In this document: in pieces, positions 8,720-17,534 of the stretch
How positions within the stretch are numbered: the stretch's first letter is position 1
Layout of the letters: each line of letters opens with the position of its first letter
Source: Actinomycetes bacterium
Lineage (GTDB): Bacteria; Actinomycetota; Thermoleophilia; RBG-16-64-13
Assembly: GCA_024637095.1 (NCBI GenBank)
Contig: JAGXFV010000030.1
Span: 102,906 to 166,905, forward strand
Length of the DNA stretch: 64,000 nt
Reading direction: 5' to 3'
Program-made: the position numbers and the translations under genes
The notes under the pieces: generated by a model
Database searches by the model: none
What the model was told of the DNA's origin: nothing
Seen by the model: the letters and a program-made list of their open reading frames with translations, nothing else

Positions 8720-11700
8720 CTACGCCGAGCGGGCGACGTCGGCCCGCTCTCGGCTCCACCAGCGCAGGAAGCCCTTGCTGTCCAGGTAAGCTTCGCAGCG
8801 GGTCATCGCTCCCGCGTCATTGGTGTGCTCGTCGAACTGAAGGGTCAGGAAGGGCTCGGGACTCGCTTCGGCCATGAAGTGCTTGATGTAGCTGTCCGGG
8901 CCGCACTTGAAGTTGGTCATGTAGATGACGTGCAGATTGGGATATGCGGCGATCACCTTGGCCGCCTGCAGGATCTTGCGCCCGTAGTTCCAGTACATGT
9001 TGGGGTTTACCGAACGCACGTCCTCGTCCCAGAGCGGCAGGAAGTCCATCGGGATCACGTTCACCCCGTAGTATTTCCTGAGCTTGGCCGGCACGTCCAT
9101 GTTGATACCGCCGTCGTACATGTTGTACGGCCGGCCGATCAGCACGATCCCCAGTTCATCCTTCTCGGTGAGATCGCTGAGGGCCTGGGCTCCCATGCGT
9201 AGCAGGGCCTGGCGGAACTCGGACTGCGCCGAGTAGGCCTCTTTCACGGCGGCTTCGACCGTCTTGCGGTCCACGGACAGGGGCTTCATCAGCTCGACCA
9301 GCGTCTGCGAGACGTACTCCGGCCCCCGCCGGAAATGCATGGTGGGCATCAGCAGCTTGTCGGCCGCGGCCTCAAAGCCGGGGGCCGACGCGATCACGAA
9401 GGGGAGGGTCTGGCCCCAGGGGCAGGCGTGGGACTCCCACTCGGGGTGGTCGGTCTCCTCGTTTAGCTGATTCGGGACGAGGACCCGATCGGCCCCACGG
9501 TCGAGCAGTTCGGCCACATGTCCGTGCGCCACCCTGATGGGGAAGCAGGGCTCGGCCACCGAATGATCCACCCCTTTTTCGCGGATGCGCCGGTCGGTCT
9601 CGCCCGAGACCATGACGTCGAAGCCGCAGTTGCGGAAGAAGGTGGCCCAGAAGGGCAGGCGATCATAGGTGTACATTGCCCGAGGCACTCCGATGGTTCC
9701 CCGGGGAGCATCCGAGCCGCTCGAGACCAGCTTGGAAGTCTCGACATCGTCGGCGGTCACGTAGGACATGACCAGTTTCTCGCGATAGTCGACCAGATCG
9801 GGGATCACCGGCAGTTTGTCCACCTTGGCCCGCTTGCGGTAGCGGTCGGAGCACTTGTCGCCCCAGTAGGTCTTCTCCTCACCGATGGTGAACTGGCGGA
9901 TGTCGCACTCATTGGTGCAGCCTTTGCAGGTGAACTCCTTGATGGTGTAGTCCACGGCCTCGAGGTCCCAGCCCCGGAAGCCGGTATCGTCGTGGGTGGC
10001 TTCCATCTTCTCGCGGGCGAGCAGGGCCATGCCGATGGCCCCCACCACGCCGTTGTGCGGCGGCACGATGATGTCCCGCTGCAGAATCTGGCTGAAGGCG
10101 GCGGCCACCGAGTCGTTGTAGGCGGTGCCGCCCTGGAAGTAGATGGTCTCGCCGATCCTGCGGGTGCCGACCAACCGGTTGAGGTAGTTGTACGCGATGG
10201 AGTAGGCGAGGCCGGCCACCAGGTCTCCGGTGGAGGCGCCGCGCTGAAGATAGGAGTTCACGTCGCGCTCCATGAATACCGTGCAGCGTTCGCCCAGGCG
10301 CACGGGGGCTTCGCTGGCCAGCGCAAGTTCGGCGAATTCGCCCTTGATCTGCACGCCCAGTTTCTCCGCCTGTTCCTCGAGAAAAGAGCCGGTGCCCGCC
10401 GCGCAGGCCTCGTTCATGGCGAAGTCGACCACCACCCCGTCCTGCAGGCTGATGTATTTGGAATCCTGTCCGCCGATCTCGAAGATGGTGTCAGGGATCC
10501 GCCCGGTCAGCTTGCGGCCGATGAAGGTGGCCCCAGTTTTGTGCGCGGTGATCTCGTCGTTCACGGTGTCGGCGCCGATCAGTTCGCCGATCAACTCCCG
10601 CCCGGAACCGGTGGTGCCCACACCCCTCACGTCGATGCGGTCGCCGATTTCCTCTTGGATCTCGGCCAAGCCCCGGTTGACCACCTCGACCGGACGGCCT
10701 TCGGTCTTTAGGTAGATCTCTTTGATCAGATCGCCGGCCTCGTCGAGCACCACCAGGTTCGTGGAAACCGAGCCGATGTCGACGCCCATGTAGACCGGCA
10801 CGGGCTCGTGCTCGGAACCGCCGTTCCCGGTCGCCGCTGCGCTGCCGTTGCCCTTGAAGTCATAAGGCTTGACCCGGTCGCGGAGAAGCACCACGCGATC
10901 CATCGACAACGGTGCTGCCGTGGGGAACCGCTCCTCGCCCGCGGTGGACATGGCGGCCGCGTCGATAGCGCCCACTCCGCCTTCGATCTCCGCCTCTATC
11001 AGCGCGGCGCCGATGGCGCCCATCCAAGCGTAATAGGCTGGGATGAGGAACTCGTCTTCGGCGATCTCGAAGGCTTCGGCCATGGCCCGAGCGGCGCCCT
11101 GATTGGCGGCAACTCCACCGATGAAAGCGACCCGGCCGTTGATCTCTTTGCCCTTGGTGATGGTGCCCCGGTAGTTACGCACCACCGCGTTACACAGGCC
11201 TTTGAGCACCTCGGGCGGTTGGTAGCCCTTTTGCTGCGAGTGGATCATGTCCGACTTGGCGAAGACCGAGCAGCGCCCCGCTATGGTGGCTGCCTTCCCC
11301 GCTCCGAGGACTATCTCGCCGACCTCCTCGATTTCGTAGAGGAGCCGGCTGGCCTGCTGGTCCATGAAGGATCCGGTCCCGGCGGCGCAGTCACCATTTC
11401 CCTGATAGTCGCAGATGCCTACGCGCCCTTCAGGGTCCCGCTCCAGGCGGATGAACTTGGAGGTCTCGCCGCCCATCTCGAAGACCAGGTCCACTTCAGG
11501 ATGCAGGATGCCCACGCCCCGGGCGATGGCCTTGAACTCGTTCTCGTAGGGGGCGTCGAGACTCTTGGCGAGAAGTCTGCCCCCCGAGCCGGTCATACGG
11601 ATGCCGCTGATGGTGTCTGGGGGAAGGGCGGCCAGCATTTCTTCGAGCAGAGACTGCGCGGTTTCGGCCGGGGTTCCCTTGATCCGCTGGTATCTGGTCA

Positions 11701-11866
11701 CCAGGAGAGGCGGGGAGGAAGAGTGGGGTATACCGGGGTCGTCCGGGGAGAGCTGCAGGAAGGTGTCGGCCTTACCCGCGGCCTCCAGGAGTTCCCGCTC
11801 GGCGCCGGAACCCACCACCGCCATCTTTACACTGATGCAGCCAATATCGATTCCAAGTGTGGCCAT
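8720..11866 (-). CDS. Acyl-CoA dehydratase activase-related protein, two BadF/BcrA ATPase domains plus DUF2229
   Basis: The 1048-residue protein has two tandem ASKHA-type ATPase domains of the BcrA/BadF/HgdC activase family. The first starts at GIDIGCISVKMAVV and contains GNGDCAAGTGSFMDQQ. The second starts near residue 360 at GVDIGSVSTNLVVLDE and contains NEACAAGTGSFLEEQ. A cysteine cluster (FTCKGCTNECDI) and a DUF2229 domain (IGVPRAMYTYDRLPFW; EPCFPIRVAHGHV) follow. In the family the CAAGTG cysteines hold a shared Fe4S4 cluster and ATP drives one-electron transfer to a dehydratase. The next gene on the strand is a dehydratase-like protein, so they probably work together. The start is preceded only by a weak GGGTGA. 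Confidence 0.85.
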   Translation of the reverse strand: MATLGIDIGCISVKMAVVGSGAERELLEAAGKADTFLQLSPDDPGIPHSSSPPLLVTRYQRIKGTPAETAQSLLEEMLAALPPDTISGIRMTGSGGRLLAKSLDAPYENEFKAIARGVGILHPEVDLVFEMGGETSKFIRLERDPEGRVGICDYQGNGDCAAGTGSFMDQQASRLLYEIEEVGEIVLGAGKAATIAGRCSVFAKSDMIHSQQKGYQPPEVLKGLCNAVVRNYRGTITKGKEINGRVAFIGGVAANQGAARAMAEAFEIAEDEFLIPAYYAWMGAIGAALIEAEIEGGVGAIDAAAMSTAGEERFPTAAPLSMDRVVLLRDRVKPYDFKGNGSAAATGNGGSEHEPVPVYMGVDIGSVSTNLVVLDEAGDLIKEIYLKTEGRPVEVVNRGLAEIQEEIGDRIDVRGVGTTGSGRELIGELIGADTVNDEITAHKTGATFIGRKLTGRIPDTIFEIGGQDSKYISLQDGVVVDFAMNEACAAGTGSFLEEQAEKLGVQIKGEFAELALASEAPVRLGERCTVFMERDVNSYLQRGASTGDLVAGLAYSIAYNYLNRLVGTRRIGETIYFQGGTAYNDSVAAAFSQILQRDIIVPPHNGVVGAIGMALLAREKMEATHDDTGFRGWDLEAVDYTIKEFTCKGCTNECDIRQFTIGEEKTYWGDKCSDRYRKRAKVDKLPVIPDLVDYREKLVMSYVTADDVETSKLVSSGSDAPRGTIGVPRAMYTYDRLPFWATFFRNCGFDVMVSGETDRRIREKGVDHSVAEPCFPIRVAHGHVAELLDRGADRVLVPNQLNEETDHPEWESHACPWGQTLPFVIASAPGFEAAADKLLMPTMHFRRGPEYVSQTLVELMKPLSVDRKTVEAAVKEAYSAQSEFRQALLRMGAQALSDLTEKDELGIVLIGRPYNMYDGGINMDVPAKLRKYYGVNVIPMDFLPLWDEDVRSVNPNMYWNYGRKILQAAKVIAAYPNLHVIYMTNFKCGPDSYIKHFMAEASPEPFLTLQFDEHTNDAGAMTRCEAYLDSKGFLRWWSRERADVARSA

Positions 11867-12065
11867 GATTCACCCAATGAGTTTTGACAGCAACGCGGTC
11901 CCGGGAGGGGCGGCGTCAGTCGTGTAGTAACTATCGAAATACAGCGGTAGAGACTACCATGGGCGGCGGCCGCCCGCCGCCAACTCGCGCCTCCATAGGG
12001 TAAAGCAGTAGAATGGGTTGGTGCGTCTGCGGGAAAGGCCTGCGGCCAAGGGCAAAGGAGGAGTG

Positions 12066-12515
12066 ATGCCCTCTTCTGAAAGGGAGCGGTTCTTCGAAGC
12101 TGAGGAGTTCGTGCTTGTGGGGAATTCGGAGGCGCGCAAGTTCCCCGAGATCTCCGAGCGCTTGTTGAGGGATGCCGGCCGAAAGGTGTACTCGGTCGAT
12201 CTGGGCGGCGACGGCGCCCAGGGACGCCTGAGTGGGCTGGACCAGGTCCCACCCGCGAACGGCGGGTCCGAGCGGCGCGGCGCGATCGTGGAGGTCGGCA
12301 AGGAGACGACCGCCAAGGTCGTGGAAGAACTGGGATCCCTTGGCTATGAGGCAGTGTGGATCCACATGGGCACCGAATCGGACGAGGCGTTGTCCGTGGC
12401 ACAGAAGCAGGGGATCAGGGTCTACACCGGCTCGTGCGCCGTCATGTATCTGGCCTCTTCCTTCAGCCCGCACGCGATTCATCGGGCGATCTGGAAGCTG
12501 ATCGGCCGCTACTAG
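12066..12515 (+). CDS. CoA-binding domain protein (YccU/CoA_binding_2 type)
   Basis: The start is the ATG at 12066, preceded by AAAGGAGGAG, giving 149 residues. The protein resembles small Rossmann-fold CoA-binding proteins: FVLVGNSEARKFPEISERLL, then GRKVYSVDLGG, AAIVEVGKETT-type strand-helix units and AVWIHMGTESDEALSVAQKQ near the end. The usual family motif GxS..P is altered to GNSEARKFPE. The terminal part RVYTGSCAVMYLASSFSPH contains the cysteine that often closes the family core. It is transcribed divergently from the activase operon. Function beyond nucleotide or CoA binding is unknown. Confidence 0.75.
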   Translation: MPSSERERFFEAEEFVLVGNSEARKFPEISERLLRDAGRKVYSVDLGGDGAQGRLSGLDQVPPANGGSERRGAIVEVGKETTAKVVEELGSLGYEAVWIHMGTESDEALSVAQKQGIRVYTGSCAVMYLASSFSPHAIHRAIWKLIGRY

Positions 12516-12555
12516 CGGCCCCTCGCCGGCCTCACCGGGCGCATCCAGCACGCAT

Positions 12556-13377
12556 CTAGCAGTCGATCCAATCGCTGCCGCGGCGGCCCACGGCCAGGCA
12601 GCGGGCTTCATTTTGCGCGGCCGCCAGGCCCGTACTCAACGCACGCACGGCGAGGTCGGGGTGATTGTTGATCTTGGAAATGTGCAGCGCGAGAACGGCG
12701 CGCAACTGGGCGGAGACCGCGGCGCCCAAGACCTCGGCCGCCTGCTGGTTGGCCAGATGCCCACGATCCGAGGCCACGCGCTCTTTTAGCCGGCGGGGAT
12801 AGGGGCCGCGGCGCAGTAGATCGGGACAATGATTGGATTCGAGGGCCAGCAGCGCGCAGCCTGCGACGGCTTCGAGCAACTCCGGGGTGGCGTGACCGGT
12901 ATCGGTCGCGTAGGTAACACCGGCGTCCTTCGCCTCGATGCGGTAGCCCACGGGCCCACGCGCGTCATGCGCCGTGCGAAAGGCCAACACCTCCAGACCG
13001 CCAACCCAGCTGGGTTGGCCGGGCCGCAGCTCGATCCACTCGGCCGCCTTGCTCCGGAGCTCGCCCCGGCGGCCCAGCCCGTGTCGGGTTTCCTTGGTCG
13101 TGGCCACCGGGCAGTGGTGCCGGCGCAGCAGCGCCGCCAGCCCGCAGACATGATCGCCATGTTCATGAGTCAGAAGGATGGCGGAGATTTGTTGGGGCGT
13201 GAGACCCAACCGAGCGAGCCCCGCGAACAGCCGAGGGTAGGAGACCCCGGCGTCGATCAGCAGAAGCGTCTCTCCACTCTGAAGAACACCGGCGTTCCCG
13301 TCCGACCCCGAAGCAATCATCGCGAAGCGGGTGCCGCGCCCGGGGGACTCGGGAGTCATCTGTGTGCCGAGTTTCAT
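12556..13377 (-). CDS. MBL-fold metallohydrolase (YycJ/WalJ-like)
   Basis: From the ATG at 13377 the protein has 273 residues, close to YycJ-type hydrolases. The opening FAMIASGSDGNAGVLQSGETLLLIDAG and the metal motif LLTHEHGDHVCGL (HxHxDH) are typical, followed by TYATDTGH and LALESNHCPDLLRRGPYP. The family comprises probable 5'-3' exonucleases or related phosphodiesterases acting with two zinc ions. No clear ribosome site precedes either ATG 13377 or ATG 13359, so the start is uncertain. The gene is convergent with the CoA-binding protein and divergent from the alcohol dehydrogenase at 13500. Confidence 0.85.
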   Translation of the reverse strand: MKLGTQMTPESPGRGTRFAMIASGSDGNAGVLQSGETLLLIDAGVSYPRLFAGLARLGLTPQQISAILLTHEHGDHVCGLAALLRRHHCPVATTKETRHGLGRRGELRSKAAEWIELRPGQPSWVGGLEVLAFRTAHDARGPVGYRIEAKDAGVTYATDTGHATPELLEAVAGCALLALESNHCPDLLRRGPYPRRLKERVASDRGHLANQQAAEVLGAAVSAQLRAVLALHISKINNHPDLAVRALSTGLAAAQNEARCLAVGRRGSDWIDC

Positions 13378-13499
13378 CTGCTTGAATGGTAACCGGTACG
13401 CCGGACGGACCCGTCGGCGGCTTGCCGCTCCGCCTCGATGCTGCGTACAATCCTTGGTCAACCATTCTGCGCAGATAGAACAGATAGGAACGGCATCTC

Positions 13500-14708
13500 G
13501 TGAGAATCACCAAGTTTGTAATTCCCGAGATCATTTTTGGTATCGACTCGCTGGGCCAGGCGGGCAGCAGTCTCACCAGGTTGGGCGCCCACCGCGTCTT
13601 TCTCGCGACCGATCCCGGAGTGCGGGAGGCGGGCTGGGTGGACAAAGTCCTGCCCCATCTCGACGAGTCCGGACTCGAATGGGTGATTTGGGACGACGTG
13701 TCCGAGAATCCCAAGGACGCCGAGGTCCGGCGCGGAGCCGAGCTGTACCGTCAGGAATCCTGCGATTCCATCCTGGCCGTGGGCGGCGGCAGCCCGATGG
13801 ACGCCGCCAAGGGCGTGGGCATCATGGTCACCCACGGCGGCCGCATCGCTGACTATGCGGGAGTCGACCTCGTGACGCGCCCCTTGCCACCCATGGTGAT
13901 GGTCCCCTCGACGGCCGGAACCGGCGCCGACGTGTCGCAGTTTGCCGTGATCACCGACACCGAGCGGCGGGTGAAGCTCGTACTCTGCTCGAAGAGCCTC
14001 GTGCCGGACATTTCCATCACCGACCCGTTGCTCCTGACCAGCAAGGACGCGGAACTGACGGCCTACACCGGCATGGACGCCCTGACGCACGCCATCGAGT
14101 CCTACGTCAGCATTGCGGCCACCCCGCTGACCGACGTTCACGCGTTGAGTGCGATAGAGCTGATCGCGCAGAATCTGCGGGCCTCCGTGGGTAGCCGGGA
14201 CAATCTCACGGCCAAGGTCAACATGGCGATGGCTTCGCTCAAAGCAGGCATCTGCTTGTCGAACGCCGCGCTGGGTGCCACGCACGCCATCACCCACCAG
14301 ATCGGGGGGATGCTCGACGTGGCTCACGGGACGGCGAACGCCGTGGTTCTGCCCCACATCATGGAGTACAATTTGATCGCCGACACCGAGCGGTATGCCC
14401 GGATCGCCCGCGCAATGGGGGAGAAGGTCAACGATTTCAGCACCCGAGACGCCGCCCTGCGTTCCGTCGCTGCGGTGAGAGACTTGGCGCGGGATGTGAG
14501 TCTGCCCGTGGTCGTGGCAGAGGCGAAGCGGCTTCCGGTGGATTGCGTGCCCGGCATGGTGCAGGGCGCCCTCGACGATGTGTGTCTGGTCACCAACCCC
14601 CGGGACCTCGGCGAGGCGGAACTGGGCGAACTTTTCCGCGCGGTGCTCAGCCTTCCTGTCGAGGACCTTCGGCAGGATCCTCTCCACTCCGGTAACGGCC
14701 CCGCGTGA
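13500..14708 (+). CDS. Iron-containing alcohol dehydrogenase (ErcA-like)
   Basis: This 402-residue group III alcohol dehydrogenase starts at GTG. The NAD-binding GGGSPMDAAKG segment lies at about residues 98-108. Metal ligands fall in DALTHAIESYVS and in the pair of histidines of GATHAITHQIGG and DVAHGTANAV. The gene ends in a 4-nt GTGA overlap with a histidine kinase, which itself overlaps a LuxR-type regulator in the same way. This order recalls ErcA-type dehydrogenases encoded with sensor kinases that control ethanol oxidation in Pseudomonas. It may therefore have a regulatory or sensing role as well as catalysis. Substrate is unproven. Confidence 0.85.
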   Translation: MRITKFVIPEIIFGIDSLGQAGSSLTRLGAHRVFLATDPGVREAGWVDKVLPHLDESGLEWVIWDDVSENPKDAEVRRGAELYRQESCDSILAVGGGSPMDAAKGVGIMVTHGGRIADYAGVDLVTRPLPPMVMVPSTAGTGADVSQFAVITDTERRVKLVLCSKSLVPDISITDPLLLTSKDAELTAYTGMDALTHAIESYVSIAATPLTDVHALSAIELIAQNLRASVGSRDNLTAKVNMAMASLKAGICLSNAALGATHAITHQIGGMLDVAHGTANAVVLPHIMEYNLIADTERYARIARAMGEKVNDFSTRDAALRSVAAVRDLARDVSLPVVVAEAKRLPVDCVPGMVQGALDDVCLVTNPRDLGEAELGELFRAVLSLPVEDLRQDPLHSGNGPA

Positions 14709-16639
14709 GCGAGGGGCGTGACAAGTTCCGGCGGGCCATAGACGGTCGGCGGGAGGAGGCCATCGAGCTCCTGACCGGCATTCACTGCTCGAAGAAGACT
14801 TATTACCCTGCGCTCCGGCAGAAGATCGAGGAGTTGGAGACCAGCAACCGGCTGCTGGAGACCGCCAGGCTCGAGGCCGAACAGCTCAGCCAGGAGCTGC
14901 AGCGCTCGGTGGTGCGCGTATCCACGGTGCTGGCAGCGACTCAGCACATCAGCCGAACGCTCGAACTGGACGAGGTCATCCAGGAGTCGCTCGACATCCT
15001 TACCGCCCAGATGGGGTACCCGTGGGCGGCAATCCACGTATTTGCGCAACCGCCGTCAAGCGAGACCCTGCACTTCGAGGCCGCGCGGCAGGCTAACGCC
15101 CTCGGCATCGACCGGGAGATGACGGTCGACCAATTGCTTGCGCGCCCGGCGTTCTGTGAGGCCCTGAGACTGCAGGACCTGGTCGTCGATCGAGATTGGG
15201 CCGATGCCCCCCTGGACCCGCTGTTGGTTTTCTTGCCGCTGAAAACAGGTGAACGGGTGCTGGCCATGCTGGCCCTCGCCGCCCACGAGATCGCCCCGCG
15301 CGACTTGGACGTCTGCCGCGGACTGGGCCGCTCGCTGGCGCTCGCTATTGACAACGCCTCGCTATACCGGCGCACTGTCACGCAGGCCCGCAGGCTCGAC
15401 CGCGCCCTCTTCTCCCTCGGAGCGATCTCACAGGCGCTCACTGATACCACCAGCGGCCTCGAGTCGTTCGTCGATCATCTGGTGCGCACGGTTAAGGAAC
15501 TGACGGCCGCCAGCGACGTCCTTGTGCTCGTCGAGGGCGCGACCGAACCTTCCGGAACCTCGCGTTTTTGCCGTCTTAGCCCGGAACAACAGCACATCAT
15601 GGAATCCGCCCTGGGGTCGGGCGACGAACCTCTGTGGTTGGATGGACGCGCACTCGAGCATCTCTGGCCCTTGCTGGAGGCCAAGTCGAAAGAAGCCGCT
15701 CGGAGCGGCCCCGAAGACCGGCGGCCTCTTCGCTCCGCCCTCTGCATTCCCATGCACCGGGGGGACCGGCTCATTGGCGCCATCCTGGCGCTGAGCAGGG
15801 AAGCCTGGGACTTGGAACCCAGCGAGACCGAGATCCTGCGCATATTGGGGAGCCAGACCGCGGTCTCGATGGAGAATGCGCGGCTCTACGAGGAAGGGGA
15901 GCGGCTCAGGCGGCACGCCGAGGACCACTACCGCCAGGCGGTGCGTCAGCAGAAAGTGACAGAAGCCAAGCACCAGGAACTGCAACTGGCCCTTCACAAG
16001 ATCAGCGCCGTCGAGCAGGACCGCATCATCCAGGCGGAGCGGGCCCGCATCGCGCGCGAGCTTCACGACAGCGTCGCCCAGGTGCTCTACAGCATCGGTC
16101 TCAACCTTGACTGGTGCCGGGCCAAGTCGGAGGAGGGGACAGAGCTTCACGAGCGCATCGGCTTCCTGCGCGAATTGGCGCGCGGGGGAGTTCAAGAGAT
16201 CCGGCAGAGCATTTTCGAACTGACGCCGGCCGAGGTGGCGGAGGCCGGGCTTCCCGGCGCGCTGTGCCGGTTGGCCCGAGAGTACCCCAACCTCAATCAG
16301 GTCGAGGTCGAGTGCCGAGTGGCCGAGGACGTGCCGCCCCTCGGTTCGGAGCGAGAGAACGAGTTGTATCGCATCGTGCAGGAGGCCCTTTTCAACGTCT
16401 ACAAACACGCGAAAGCGCGGCACGTTTCTGTGGAACTGGGTCAGGAGGACGGCCACCTGGTCGTTGCTGTCGCCGACGACGGGATCGGCGTGAACGCAGG
16501 CGGCCCGGCGCCGCCGGAGACCAAGGGGTATGGGCTCTCCGGCATGCGCGAGCGGGCACGGGGAATGGGGGCGGCCTTCATCTTCACAAGTGCCCCCGGG
16601 AAGGGCACGCGGATCGAAGTCAAGTTGCCCGTCTCGTGA
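14705..16639 (+). CDS. Cytosolic GAF-domain sensor histidine kinase (NarL/HisKA_3 class)
   Basis: This 644-residue kinase has no transmembrane segment. After a coiled N-terminal part (residues 35-75) come two GAF-like domains (about 80-215 and 235-400). The HisKA_3 phosphoacceptor helix is ARIARELHDSVAQVLYSIG (His near residue 450). A HATPase_c domain follows with NELYRIVQEALFNVYKHAKA and DDGIGV. The GTG start overlaps the dehydrogenase stop, and the end overlaps the regulator start, so the three genes are translationally coupled. It should phosphorylate the adjacent LuxR-type regulator. The small ligand is unknown; alcohol- or aldehyde-derived signals are plausible from the context. Confidence 0.9.
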   Translation: MSEGRDKFRRAIDGRREEAIELLTGIHCSKKTYYPALRQKIEELETSNRLLETARLEAEQLSQELQRSVVRVSTVLAATQHISRTLELDEVIQESLDILTAQMGYPWAAIHVFAQPPSSETLHFEAARQANALGIDREMTVDQLLARPAFCEALRLQDLVVDRDWADAPLDPLLVFLPLKTGERVLAMLALAAHEIAPRDLDVCRGLGRSLALAIDNASLYRRTVTQARRLDRALFSLGAISQALTDTTSGLESFVDHLVRTVKELTAASDVLVLVEGATEPSGTSRFCRLSPEQQHIMESALGSGDEPLWLDGRALEHLWPLLEAKSKEAARSGPEDRRPLRSALCIPMHRGDRLIGAILALSREAWDLEPSETEILRILGSQTAVSMENARLYEEGERLRRHAEDHYRQAVRQQKVTEAKHQELQLALHKISAVEQDRIIQAERARIARELHDSVAQVLYSIGLNLDWCRAKSEEGTELHERIGFLRELARGGVQEIRQSIFELTPAEVAEAGLPGALCRLAREYPNLNQVEVECRVAEDVPPLGSERENELYRIVQEALFNVYKHAKARHVSVELGQEDGHLVVAVADDGIGVNAGGPAPPETKGYGLSGMRERARGMGAAFIFTSAPGKGTRIEVKLPVS

Positions 16640-17298
16640 GTGAACCGGCAAAGAACATCCGCATGCTGCTGGTGGACGATCACAAGATTGTTACCCAGGG
16701 GCTCAAGTACACGCTGGAGCTCGAGGCCGACCTCGAGGTGGTGGGACAGGCCGCGGACGGGGCAACCGCCGTTAGGCTGGTCCAGCAACTGGAGCCGGAC
16801 GTGGTCCTGCTCGACCTCAAGTTGAAGCGCGAGACCGGAATCGAGGTGTGCCGCCGTATCGTGGAGGTCCGTCCCGAAGCCAAGGTCGTCATCCTCACCA
16901 CCTATATGGAGGGAGAAAGCCTGTTCAAGTGCATCACCGCCGGGGCCAAAGGCTACGTTCTCAAGGACGTCGAATTGGACGAACTCAAGCGCATCGTGCG
17001 TTTGGTGGCGGCGGGGCAGTCGGTGCTCGATCCGCAGATCACCGAGCGGGTCATGCAGCGCCTGCGGGGCGGCGACGAGCCGCCGCCGGAGAAGTCCGAC
17101 CAGGTGGAGCTCACGCCCCGCCAACTCCAGGTGCTCGAGTTGCTGACCGAGGGGCACACCAACAAGAGCATTGGCGAACAACTCTATCTCTCTGAATCCA
17201 CGGTGAAATACCACGTGCGCCACGCGATGGATCTTCTGGGAGTAGAGCGCAGGGCGGAGCTCGTGCGCGAAGTGATGCGGCGGGGGCTTCTCGGCTAG
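16636..17298 (+). CDS. LuxR/NarL-family response regulator
   Basis: The 220-residue regulator uses GTG at 16636, overlapping the kinase stop. The receiver domain (residues 8-125) shows MLLVDDHKIV, the phosphoacceptor DVVLLDLKL and the conserved lysine in GYVLKDVELDEL. The C-terminal helix-turn-helix (about 155-215) has LTPRQLQVLELLTEGHTNKS and STVKYHVRHAMDLLGV. It is the expected partner of the kinase it overlaps. The next gene downstream, a second iron alcohol dehydrogenase with a dyad in its leader, is a likely target. Confidence 0.92.
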   Translation: MSEPAKNIRMLLVDDHKIVTQGLKYTLELEADLEVVGQAADGATAVRLVQQLEPDVVLLDLKLKRETGIEVCRRIVEVRPEAKVVILTTYMEGESLFKCITAGAKGYVLKDVELDELKRIVRLVAAGQSVLDPQITERVMQRLRGGDEPPPEKSDQVELTPRQLQVLELLTEGHTNKSIGEQLYLSESTVKYHVRHAMDLLGVERRAELVREVMRRGLLG

Positions 17299-17366
17299 GA
17301 GCTTCCCGTTCCCGGCGCCCTGGTCGTATTCCTCCCGGGCGAGCGGCGCCTTCTGACAAAGTCGGC

Positions 17367-17392
17367 GATTGGTCCTTTTGGACAGTCCAATC
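17367..17392. repeat. Interrupted dyad in the leader of the second alcohol dehydrogenase
   Basis: GATTGG at the left and CCAATC at the right are inverted, with an inner TCC-TTTT-GGA. It lies in the 236-nt gap between the response regulator and the alcohol dehydrogenase. It may be an operator for the regulator or a weak terminator of the upstream operon; the short T run is inside the loop, not after the stem. Confidence 0.35.
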
Positions 17393-17534
17393 CTGATCTG
17401 CCGGACGAGGCAATTGTCACGATCTGCGGTTAGAGTCTGACCATTGCCGGACGCGGGGCCGGCTCCACCCCGGCCATTTCAGGGGGTGTCGCGGGAGGCG
17501 ACCGCCTCTCGTCAGATGTCAACAAGGAGGAACA

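Noticed and set aside
9518..10711. Long open frame of about 400 codons antisense to the activase gene
   Set aside because: It is a GC-rich shadow of the activase gene; its composition is low in hydrophobic core patterns and no ribosome site or family match is seen.
13458..14687. Antisense frame of 409 codons opposite the first alcohol dehydrogenase
   Set aside because: Mirror of the real coding frame, with no domain. The same holds for the antisense frames at 17430-18707 and 18704-20143.
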